Source: CAZOHN01 sp964579325
Lineage (GTDB): Bacteria; Pseudomonadota; Alphaproteobacteria; Rhodobacterales; Rhodobacteraceae
Reading direction: 5' to 3'
NCBI GenBank assembly: GCA_964579325.1
Contig: CAZOHN010000108.1
Location: 1 to 12,326, forward strand
DNA length: 12,326 nucleotides
In this document: in pieces, positions 5,560-12,326 of the stretch
Numbering within the stretch: position 1 is the stretch's first letter
Layout: every line of letters begins with the position of its first letter
Position numbers and translations under genes: made by a program
The notes under the pieces: model-generated
Seen by the model: only the letters and a program-made list of their open reading frames with translations
The model's database searches: none
What the model was told of the DNA's origin: nothing

Positions 5560-6942
5560 TCACGCGGCCCCGGCACGCAGACGCGCTCCGGTCCAGCGGT
5601 TGACGCGGCGCTTGGAGCCGTCCGTATGTCGACGCAGGCTGGTGGCCACGTGGTCGGGAAAGACGTGATGGGTCATGTCGTGGACGACCTCGCGCAAGTG
5701 GCCGTAGGGTGAAACCCAGTCGTTGAAGAACAGCCGGTGGCCCGCCGTCCACTCATCATCCCTTAATGCGCGCCCGGTCCGGAGCACCTCTTCCTCGCAG
5801 TCGGCTGTCAGGAAGGCCCACGTCGCGAAAGCGACAGGAATCCCGTCGGGTGAGAGCCAGAACCGGACCTGGCTTGCCAGGAAAGGCGGGATGATCTCGA
5901 CCGCAAGATACTGGCACAGCTTTTGCGTGCGATGATAGTCGGATGCCCCAAGAAGATCGACCGCCCATCCCATATGCTTATGGATGACGTGGCTGCCCTC
6001 GCCGTCATCCTCGGTCGTGATTGCCCCAAATCCGAAGGGCGTCGTTCGCCATTCGGGCGTTTCGTAGCCCCAGGGACGCCCACCTGCTTCACGCAACAGT
6101 CGGAACGAACCGTCGCGGAGGGTAGCGGCGACTCGATCGACCCACGCGCCGAGCTGCGGCCCCGGACCGGGATCATCGAGCCCGGCATCAATCTCGAGAA
6201 GCGCGGCTGCCCCACACAGGCGATAGGCGCGCTCCCGCGGTGACGCACAGGCGAGCGACACCGGCGGGAGAGTGGAGGCGACGGGACACCACTCCGCGAC
6301 AAGGTCCATCGCCCTGTCCCGCGCCGACATGAGTTGAAGAAGGCGATCGGCTGCATCGGGCATCGCCGCGATGCGCGAGGCGAAGGCGGCGGCCACCGGG
6401 TAGTTCACGTCGTAGTGGTATTCGGCATCGGCGTCGGGAAGGCCCTGGGCTACATGCTCTGCACTGCGCTTGTCCCTGACTTCGATCAGTTCCGGCGCGT
6501 GCATCGACCCGAGAACGACAGCTTCGAAGACGAAGGCGCAGATCTCGCGCGCGACCGGCGCGACGAAAGCACCCCGGGCGTGTAGAACATGCAGCGCATG
6601 CCCGAACTCGTGGATCAACTCAAGCCGGCTGTCCGGCGAGCCGTCGAAATGCAACCGCACCAGCGGGCCATCCGGCCACCTGTCCAGTGTCGCCGGCCGG
6701 CTTCCCCGTGGCGAATCCCCTGCGATCACGGCCCGCTCCAGAGCTTCGGCAGAGCGCGGTCCCAGACCTTTGGCAACGCCAACTCGAAGAGCGCTGAGCG
6801 CTTCGCCGAGGGCGACGGCCGCAGTGGAACAGGGCGTCTTCTCAGGCCGGTGCGTCAGTCCGGTCGCGTACGCCACAAGAGCCGCGTCAACGGTCGCCAT
6901 TGTCAACCCATGAAGCCTCAACCAATCACGCACTGTCGACAT
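5560..6942 (-). CDS. M3-like metallopeptidase fused to an HlyC-like toxin-activating lysine acyltransferase
   Basis: A 460-aa cytoplasmic protein (no signal peptide) with two domains. Residues ~1-290 resemble the catalytic core of M3 oligoendopeptidases: HEFGHALH (His111, Glu112, His115) followed by REICAFVFE, matching the AEVxSxxxE helix with the third zinc ligand. It is much shorter than usual M3 enzymes (550-680 aa). Residues ~325-460 match HlyC: GASDYHR supplies Ser334 and His337 (HlyC Ser20 and His23), followed by IIPPFLASQ, IPVAFATWAFL, and WTAGHRLFFNDWVSPYG with Asp408 (HlyC Asp92). The His-Asp spacing is 71 against 69 in HlyC. HlyC transfers acyl groups from acyl-ACP to lysines of RTX toxins; no RTX gene is here, so the Gly-rich peptides are the inferred substrate. 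The start at 6942 has AGGAG 12 nt upstream (weak); 6900 is an alternative. It is divergent from the M16 pair and heads the minus-strand series. Confidence 0.85.
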   Translation of the reverse strand: MSTVRDWLRLHGLTMATVDAALVAYATGLTHRPEKTPCSTAAVALGEALSALRVGVAKGLGPRSAEALERAVIAGDSPRGSRPATLDRWPDGPLVRLHFDGSPDSRLELIHEFGHALHVLHARGAFVAPVAREICAFVFEAVVLGSMHAPELIEVRDKRSAEHVAQGLPDADAEYHYDVNYPVAAAFASRIAAMPDAADRLLQLMSARDRAMDLVAEWCPVASTLPPVSLACASPRERAYRLCGAAALLEIDAGLDDPGPGPQLGAWVDRVAATLRDGSFRLLREAGGRPWGYETPEWRTTPFGFGAITTEDDGEGSHVIHKHMGWAVDLLGASDYHRTQKLCQYLAVEIIPPFLASQVRFWLSPDGIPVAFATWAFLTADCEEEVLRTGRALRDDEWTAGHRLFFNDWVSPYGHLREVVHDMTHHVFPDHVATSLRRHTDGSKRRVNRWTGARLRAGAA

Positions 6943-6997
6943 GGCGAATCTCGTCTCCTAGCCTCCTGAAAGTTAGCAAGCAGAGCGAGTGTGAACA

Positions 6998-8446
6998 GTG
7001 CGCGCGATCAACCACGGGGCTAATCGGCGAGAACCTGCGCAGCCCGTTGCTCGCTGCACAAAATTCGCGTCGATCCTCCTATCTTGCGTTGCAGAGGACA
7101 GTGCGATATTCGCCCGCAGCAATTTTCTGTCGTCCCGGCTCCGGCTCGGATCGTTCGCAGCCTTGCTGGCGCTGCCCGTGGCCGCGCAGGATACCGGCGT
7201 GGCGGCCGACTGCATCGAAGGCAGTCCCCGCATCTGTATTCTGGCCGATCAGGATGCATCCGCGGTACTGGTCGCACTGACCCTCGCCGTGGGCGCCGCG
7301 GACGAGGAGCCCGGTCAATCCGGCGTAGCCCACTACGTCGAACACCTGATGTTCCGCGGTCGCGTGGACAACGACACCGCCCGCGCTACCGGGATCGACC
7401 GCTTCGGCAACGCTCATACGGGCCACTGGGCAACCACCTACCACTGGACGGTCCCGCCGGACCAGGCGCGGGCGGCGATTACCCGCGCGCTGGACGTCCT
7501 CCTACCGATGGACGCCGGCCAGGACGAGATCATGCAGGAACGGCAGATCGTCGCGCGCGAGTACGAGCTGGCTGCGGCGGAACCCGTCTGGCGGGCCTGG
7601 CGCGGCATCGACAGCCACTTACTTGCGGGCTCGCCGCTTGCAGGCGGCATCATTGGAACGCCTGAAGCGATCGCGTCGCTGGACAAGCCCGCCGCACTTC
7701 AGTTTCACCAGCGTCGCTATCGGCCGGAGGCCGCGACCCTCATAGTGGCCGGCGCCACGCGCGGCTTGGACGTCGACCTCGTCGTTAACCTCGTCGGTCC
7801 TCTGCCCACGGGCACGCGCGACGCCGTCCCCGAGCGCCTGTCGCTCGATCGGCGCCTTCCGGTCGCCATCGCAGGCACCGACCGGATCGCGGGCAGTCGG
7901 CGCTTCGAGTCCGTGGTCCTTCGCACCGACCCAAGCGACATTGCTGCGATAGGACTTCTCGATGCCTGGCTCGGGTCCACCCTTTCGGGCGCGCCGGGCC
8001 GGATCCTGACGCGCGGCGCGCCCGGCGTGCAGGACTTCCGGGCGAGCATGGGCGAGATCGCGCCAGGATGGGTCCGCTTCGACGCCGTCCTGACCATGCG
8101 CCCCGACGCCGGAGGCGCGGCCCGCGATGCGGCCTGGTCTGCCTGGCTTTCGCTCAGGCAAAGCCTCAGCGCGGATTGCACCGCCGGAGGGTCGGTCGAA
8201 CGGCTGGCCGAGCGCGAGCGAAGGCGCCTCGCGCGCGAGCGCGGTGACGGCATCGCCGCGGCCTGGTCTCTGATTGGCTGGATTGAGTCCGGGCGGGGCG
8301 TGGACGATTGGCGCGCCTATCCCGACGCAGTGTTGGCCACGACCAGAAACGACATCCGCGGCCTCGCGGCGCGCCTGGCCGATCCGGTCCGCTCCGTGAG
8401 ACTGGATTTGGAGCTCGAACGGAACGCCATGGCGAACGAAGAATGA
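6998..8446 (+). CDS. M16-family zinc peptidase, catalytic subunit, exported
   Basis: A member of the M16 (pitrilysin/processing peptidase) family carrying the inverse zinc motif HYVEH (His112, Glu115, His116 counted from the GTG at 6998) and the downstream Glu188 in QIVAREYE, so it should be active. It has the two-repeat M16B layout. The only GTG/ATG start in frame is 6998, but this gives about 45 odd residues before a good signal peptide (SSRLRLGSFAALLALPVAAQ), and codon third positions are less G/C-biased over that stretch. True translation may start later, at a CTG (7127) or TTG (7163); none has a clear ribosome site. The product probably acts in the periplasm with the inactive partner that follows, whose start overlaps this stop (ATGA). 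It is divergent from the peptidase-acyltransferase with 55 bases or more between them. Target inferred: the exported peptides; a housekeeping role is possible. Confidence 0.88.
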   Translation: MRAINHGANRREPAQPVARCTKFASILLSCVAEDSAIFARSNFLSSRLRLGSFAALLALPVAAQDTGVAADCIEGSPRICILADQDASAVLVALTLAVGAADEEPGQSGVAHYVEHLMFRGRVDNDTARATGIDRFGNAHTGHWATTYHWTVPPDQARAAITRALDVLLPMDAGQDEIMQERQIVAREYELAAAEPVWRAWRGIDSHLLAGSPLAGGIIGTPEAIASLDKPAALQFHQRRYRPEAATLIVAGATRGLDVDLVVNLVGPLPTGTRDAVPERLSLDRRLPVAIAGTDRIAGSRRFESVVLRTDPSDIAAIGLLDAWLGSTLSGAPGRILTRGAPGVQDFRASMGEIAPGWVRFDAVLTMRPDAGGAARDAAWSAWLSLRQSLSADCTAGGSVERLAERERRRLARERGDGIAAAWSLIGWIESGRGVDDWRAYPDAVLATTRNDIRGLAARLADPVRSVRLDLELERNAMANEE

Positions 8447-9792
8447 TACGTTTCGCCACGATCGCGGTGATAGCCCTAGCATGCGCGACAACGGCTGCGG
8501 CTGGCGAACCAGAACGCTTCAAGACGCCCGCCGGACGCCCGATGCTGCATGTGGAATTGCCGGGCGCGGATTGCTGGCAGGTGTTCCTGTTCTGGAAGGG
8601 CGCGACGGCGCTCGACTTCCCCGGACGGGAGGGCCTGGTGACGCTCGGAGCGCAGCTTCCATTCGAACAGGCTGGAGACTTGGCCTTCGAAGACCTGAAC
8701 GAGGACCTGCGCGATGCCGGTGTCGCGATCCACCTGTCGTCGGGTTTCGCCGGGACCGCGATGGTGCTGCAGTCCCAGGACCCGCTGCCCCAGGGCGGCG
8801 TCGATGTGGCACACGCCCTCCTCCACGACGCGGCGATCGAGGAAGATGACTTGGCCTGGCTCAAGGATCGGATCGAAGCCGGGTTGGCCGAGGAGGAACG
8901 CGATCCCGTCATCCTCGCGCAAAGGACGCTCGGCCATGCCATTGCGGGTCACGACCGACGCCTTTCGGCGCTGACGAACAGGCCCTTCAAGATGGTGGCC
9001 GATGTCACCGCGGGCGATGTGCGCGACTGGATGGACCGCACCTTCCACGACGCTCCGCTGATGCTGTCGGCCGGTCCCGGCACCGCTGCCGAAATCGGGC
9101 GGGCCATCGACTCACTCCTGGAGGGGTTGCCGCCGCCGGTCGGTGATGCTGCGGGAGAGCCGCCGTTCGCGTTCCGCTCCGGCACCGCCCCCGTCGTCCT
9201 CGTCACCCCTGAGGCCGAAGAAGCCGTCGTCATGGTGGCCATGGCGCTGCCCTCGTTCTCCGCGGCGGGCATGGTGATCCCCTCGGCGCTTGCCGGCGGC
9301 GACGGATCGCGCCTCTTCATCCGCTTGCGCGAGGAGATGGGTGCGACCTATGGCCTGCGCGTGGACCTGCTGCCGCTCCTGCCGGGAACCTCGGTGGCGA
9401 TGTTGATCGGAACGGTCCCAGAGGACCGTGCGGCCGATGTGGCAGCAGTGATCCGCGATGAGTTGGTGGAACTGGCGCGGGACGGTGTGACCGAAGGCGA
9501 ACTGGCCCTCACTCGGGACGAGATGGGCCTTGGTCTGGCACAGGCGGCTACGGACCCGGAATCCGCGCTGGCCATTATGGGTGACCTTGCTTTGCTGGGC
9601 GCCGATCCTTCGGTTGAACGCCTCGCCGAGACGCTCACCGCAACCTCCCTGGAGGACGTGAACGCGGAAATTGCCGATCTTTTGGCAACCGCGCCCACGA
9701 TCGTCATCGCCTCGCCCACCGCCCCCGCCTTGCCGGACGCATGCGTCGTGACGAAGCCAGAAGAGGCCGACCGTTGTTTCGCGGATAAATGA
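8443..9792 (+). CDS. M16-family peptidase-like partner without zinc ligands, exported
   Basis: A 449-aa M16-like protein with a clear signal peptide (MIRFATIAVIALACATTAAA). Where the HxxEH motif should stand it has FPGREGLVTLGAQL, so the zinc site is lost. The C-terminal half keeps the SRLFIRLREEMGATYGL segment, the Arg/Tyr pair that in M16 enzymes binds substrate beside the active site of the partner subunit. Catalytic plus non-catalytic M16B subunits forming a heterodimer is a known design. The start at 8443 overlaps the stop of the catalytic subunit by ATGA, pointing to equal production. Two Cys near the C-terminus (ACVVT, RCFAD) may pair. A convergent metallophosphoesterase gene ends 77 bases downstream, marking the right edge of the cassette. 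Confidence 0.9.
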   Translation: MIRFATIAVIALACATTAAAGEPERFKTPAGRPMLHVELPGADCWQVFLFWKGATALDFPGREGLVTLGAQLPFEQAGDLAFEDLNEDLRDAGVAIHLSSGFAGTAMVLQSQDPLPQGGVDVAHALLHDAAIEEDDLAWLKDRIEAGLAEEERDPVILAQRTLGHAIAGHDRRLSALTNRPFKMVADVTAGDVRDWMDRTFHDAPLMLSAGPGTAAEIGRAIDSLLEGLPPPVGDAAGEPPFAFRSGTAPVVLVTPEAEEAVVMVAMALPSFSAAGMVIPSALAGGDGSRLFIRLREEMGATYGLRVDLLPLLPGTSVAMLIGTVPEDRAADVAAVIRDELVELARDGVTEGELALTRDEMGLGLAQAATDPESALAIMGDLALLGADPSVERLAETLTATSLEDVNAEIADLLATAPTIVIASPTAPALPDACVVTKPEEADRCFADK

Positions 9793-9869
9793 TGATCTCC
9801 GAAGCGGCGTGTCTGCGCTCAACCGCTTGTGGTAATCTTGCGGCGCAGTTTGCCATTAATATTTGCACT

Positions 9870-10427
9870 TCAGGCTCTTGGCTCCGCATCCGCCCAATGC
9901 CGGTTGACCGGCTGGCTTCGGGCCCGAGCGGCGGCCTCGCGCCAGCCCACCGGGCGGAAGTCCCAGACATCCACGCCAATGTTCACCGCGTTTCGGGTGC
10001 CGCGCCAGTGGCCGTGAACATGGCCGAGGAGGTGCAACGCACCCTTGCGGGCGTGGTTCCAGGTGATCATCGGGTAGTGGCAAAGTGTCACCGGCCGGTC
10101 CGCCTCGGGATCGGGAACCTCGGCCAGCGGCGCGACGCTGTCCCAAGGCAGCGCGAGCGTCGGCGCGAGGTCATGGTTGCCGATGATCAGGTGCTTCCGC
10201 GCGCCGGGAAGCTGGGCGAAGACGGTGAGAAGCCAGTCCTCGTCCTTCGCCCGCGGCCCGAAGGCGAAGTCGCCCACGATCCATAAATCGTCTTCCGGGC
10301 CAACCCGCTCCCATAGCCGCTCAATCAGGATCGCCGCCGTGTGCTCGGCGTCCCGGAACGGCCGTCCGGCCGCGGCGATGATGTTGTCGTGGCCGAAATG
10401 CGTGTCGGCCGTATACCAGTGCGCCAA
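9870..10427 (-). CDS. Small metallophosphoesterase (calcineurin-like)
   Basis: A 185-aa two-metal phosphoesterase. Motifs in order: ADTHFGH (residues 7-13, Asp8 and His10), VGDFAFG (51-57), IGNHD (82-86), LCHYP (115-119) and GHVHGH (135-140). Together they form the complete metallophosphoesterase metal site, so the enzyme should be active. The length fits the short stand-alone family often found on phages and mobile DNA. The start is the TTG at 10427: the frame meets a stop a short way upstream, no ATG or GTG lies before the first motif, and no ribosome site is visible. The natural substrate cannot be told from sequence. It follows the truncated gene at 10501 on the same strand after 73 bases. 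No link to the peptide cassette is evident. Confidence 0.88.
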   Translation of the reverse strand: MAHWYTADTHFGHDNIIAAAGRPFRDAEHTAAILIERLWERVGPEDDLWIVGDFAFGPRAKDEDWLLTVFAQLPGARKHLIIGNHDLAPTLALPWDSVAPLAEVPDPEADRPVTLCHYPMITWNHARKGALHLLGHVHGHWRGTRNAVNIGVDVWDFRPVGWREAAARARSQPVNRHWADAEPRA

Positions 10428-10500
10428 GTGAAGAAGTCCAGTAGAGCGGGTGCCGTCTTTGCCCCGGCCGGTCCAAAGCGGTCAAGGACAGACATCGACG

Positions 10501-11046
10501 TCAGCTGCGATCGCCACAGCCATCGACCCATCCGCCACGGTTGAGCAGCCGTTCGCGACCCTGCCATGCGTCGATTTGCGTGATCTGCTGCCAGAACATC
10601 TCGCCGATCTTGAGGTAGGCTTCCGGCTCTTCCACCCGAAAGGGATGCGGGGCGAAGACACCTACGAAGGCCGGATCGAGAAGGCGCGCCGTCAGGACAT
10701 CGGCCTCCGGGTTGTCGTAGGCGTCCGAACTGTCGCCGTTGTCGATGAAGACGATGCTACCGCCGAAGCGGTCTCGCAGCTGGGCGGCGTAGCCATCGGC
10801 CTGCGGCCACGCCCACCAGCCGCGGCAGACGTGCCAGTCCAGACCGTGGGCCTCCCGGAAGGCGTAGAGCTGCGCTAGAATCTCCCCGCGCCCGGTCGTG
10901 TCGTGGAAGACGGTGAACCGGACCTGAAATCCGGTGTGCAGGATCAAGAGGGAGAGGAAATCCTCAAGCGCCGCCGGGTCGGGCCGCGCGGCGAACACCA
11001 CGTCGATCGAGCCGTCCGTCCGCGTCAGCGCCAGCGTCCCTCGCAC
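10501..11046 (-). CDS. Hypothetical protein, probably missing its 5' end
   Basis: An open frame with coding-like composition and protein-like content (for example IDVVFAARPDP, VRFTVFHDTTGRGE, GGSIVFIDNGDSS, APHPFRVEEPEAYLKIGEMF). I do not recognise the family. It has no signal peptide or membrane helix. The frame extends upstream to 11166, but everything above about 11046 lies on coding sequence of the nSTAND3-like gene in another frame and reads as low-complexity nonsense. The best in-frame start at the boundary is a GTG at 11046 with no ribosome site. The simplest reading is a gene whose 5' part was lost when it was joined to the nSTAND3-like fragment. It may be inactive, or translated by ribosomes coming from the upstream fragment. 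Confidence 0.5.
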   Translation of the reverse strand: MRGTLALTRTDGSIDVVFAARPDPAALEDFLSLLILHTGFQVRFTVFHDTTGRGEILAQLYAFREAHGLDWHVCRGWWAWPQADGYAAQLRDRFGGSIVFIDNGDSSDAYDNPEADVLTARLLDPAFVGVFAPHPFRVEEPEAYLKIGEMFWQQITQIDAWQGRERLLNRGGWVDGCGDRS

Positions 11047-12263
11047 GTGAAACTGCTGAGAATGGTGTCGATCGTCGCGCCTCGTATGAGCGCTGCCATC
11101 ATATGCGGCTTCTGGCGCAGGATTTCCGTCAGCGCGTCGGATATCGTTGGATGGGCGAAGGTCCACTTTGATCCGGAGAGCTTTAGGAACGAGCCTTTCA
11201 GTTCAGCGAAGCAATCCTGGATCTTGGTGAGGCTGTACGACGTCAGCTCCGCGACCGCCTGGGCCGCCGACACATCGTGGTCGCTGGGATCGAAGCCGGC
11301 TTGATGGACGTAAACCAAGATGAGCGCGGCTTGAAGCTGATCATCCAGGGCATTGACCGTATCGATCAAATGCTCTGTCGGCTCTTCCATGAAGCGAACC
11401 AGGGAGCTTTCACGAGGCGCGAGCCCCTTCGTGAAGTTCGGGTCACCAAGACGTTCGGCAATCCCGGGAAGAAAGTCGCGAACGGCGGCGACCGCAGTCA
11501 GGTGCGGCTTAACGCTTGATCGCCAGCTCTGACTCTGCTCGCCGAAATTCACATGGTTATAAAGTATCTGCGCCTTCTCTTCGACCGTCAGCTCGCCGAC
11601 GTCGACGACGGCGCTATTATCAGCGAACTGTGCAAGGTTGCGCTGTCCGAGCCGACGTCGCGCCGCTTCATAGATATGTTTTCGGGAGGTCAGGAGGAAG
11701 CGGTTGCCGTGCTTGATTGCGGCCCGCAGCTTCGAGAAGGTCGACGCCCAGTCCTGCACATAGTCGTCGCGTAGCACATTCGAGCCGAAGGCGTCATCGA
11801 TCCAGAAGAAGCGGCCCGGATCGTTTGGATTCCATCCAGCCTCGAAGTCGCGTGGACTGGTCAAAGCGAGAACGGTGTTGTCCGGGTTTTCCGAAGCGAT
11901 CGTCGAGACGATTGCGCCGATTGCCGATTTGCCGCTTGATGGATTGCCCAGCAGCAGCACCACGCCGTGGTTTGAAATGGCGTTGACAGCGTCGCGATGA
12001 GCCTTCGTGGGCACATAGGTGCGGAGCTTTGGAATCCAACTGTCAAGCAGCGCCCGGCTCTGCTCGCTCAGGCGCTCATCAACGATCGACGTGAGATCTC
12101 CGAGGCCGTAGACCTGCGGGACGAGTGCCCGCAGTCGGGCGCTGGTTCTTATGACCCGGACAATATACTGGCGACCAAGAATGTGCGGCCTACGAACGCC
12201 GAGCGCCCGAAGCTTGGCGCGCATTGCCGCCGCTACAGGGGCGTCCACGCTCATGTTCGTCAT
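11025..12263 (-). pseudogene. nSTAND3-type NTPase fragment, probable broken defence gene
   Basis: A 412-aa frame with Walker A GNPSSGKSA (residues 106-114), Walker B FFWIDDAFG (152-160), and YVPTKAHRDAV before the P-loop, as in the nSTAND3 group of STAND NTPases, often joined to a restriction-endonuclease-like domain and linked to antiphage defence. The part before the P-loop (TNMSVDAPVAAAMRAKLRAL, then PHILGRQYI) looks like the end of such a nuclease domain. The frame reads on sensibly upstream of the ATG (TRFADTAYAF) to a TGA at 12318-12320, so the nuclease part is cut off by a stop or frameshift or never belonged to it. At the other end it stops just after HPTISDALTEIL and SSFTCEG, where relatives as I recall them continue for another ~200 residues. 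Both ends therefore look truncated. Composition seems less GC-rich than the cassette. Confidence 0.7.
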
Positions 12264-12326
12264 GAAGGCGTAGGCGGTGTCAGCAAAGCGTGTTGGTTCG
12301 TACTTTGTTCTTGCGGGTCAGCAGGG

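Noticed and set aside
5135..5752. Long in-frame extension of peptide 2 upstream to 5752
   Set aside because: The extension overlaps the acyltransferase 3' end in another frame; a strong ribosome site and the paralogue set the start at 5416.
7619..8491. Minus-strand open frame of 290 codons opposite the first M16 gene
   Set aside because: Shadow frame; the plus strand carries HYVEH and the ATGA overlap to the second M16 gene.
9789..10286. Plus-strand open frame of 165 codons over the phosphoesterase
   Set aside because: It is opposite a gene with the full set of metallophosphoesterase motifs and has no recognisable content.
1..12326. CRISPR array, tRNA, rRNA, insertion sequence or attachment site
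   Set aside because: No repeat-spacer pattern, tRNA-like fold, transposase motif or terminal repeats were seen on reading through the window.

Overview
The window reads as high-GC alphaproteobacterial DNA. Codon use in the clear genes is strongly G/C-ending and the overall style suggests a Rhodobacterales-type marine or soil bacterium; this is an impression, not a computed placement. Positions 80-9792 form one dense, largely self-contained cassette. Positions 9870-12326 look like a separate accessory patch with broken genes.

Layout. (1) 80-3048, plus strand: a type I secretion pair, an HlyB-like ABC exporter without the C39 peptidase domain and an HlyD-like adaptor, overlapping by ATGA and closed by an intrinsic terminator. 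(2) 6942-3175, minus strand, read right to left: a cytoplasmic protein that fuses an M3-like HEFGH metallopeptidase to an HlyC-like toxin-activating lysine acyltransferase; a structured leader; Gly-rich peptide 2 (93 aa); a strong hairpin; an exported HEFFH metallopeptidase; a second copy of the structured leader; Gly-rich peptide 1 (80 aa); and a 64-aa two-helix membrane protein. (3) 6998-9792, plus strand, divergent from (2): two exported M16 peptidase-family proteins, one with all zinc ligands and one without. (4) 9870-12326, minus strand: a small metallophosphoesterase, a 5'-truncated unknown gene, and the remains of an nSTAND3-type NTPase gene.

Central hypothesis. The two peptides share an identical motif (LFGTTSFGGGG at residues 10-20 in both) and then diverge completely, which is the leader/core pattern of exported or ribosomally made, modified peptides. 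HlyB-, HlyD- and HlyC-type parts are all present, but no RTX toxin lies in the window. I infer that the small peptides are the cargo, that the fusion protein modifies and/or cuts them, that the ABC/HlyD pair exports them, and that the exported HEFFH and M16 proteins process or degrade them. Peptide 2 has exactly one lysine, in a Gly-Lys pair, the context known for HlyC-type acylation. The 64-aa membrane protein could be an immunity factor. I know of no described system with this gene set; no database search was possible, so novelty is unproven.

Non-coding structure. Each peptide gene is preceded by the same series of stem-loops at matching distances from the start codon (stems kept, loops changed). 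Copy 1 also keeps a scrap of the acyltransferase 3' end, so the two peptide units arose by duplication of an acyltransferase-end/leader/peptide block. No rRNA, tRNA, CRISPR array, insertion sequence or attachment site was seen, and no gene-free stretch exceeds about 300 bases once the copy 1 leader region is described.
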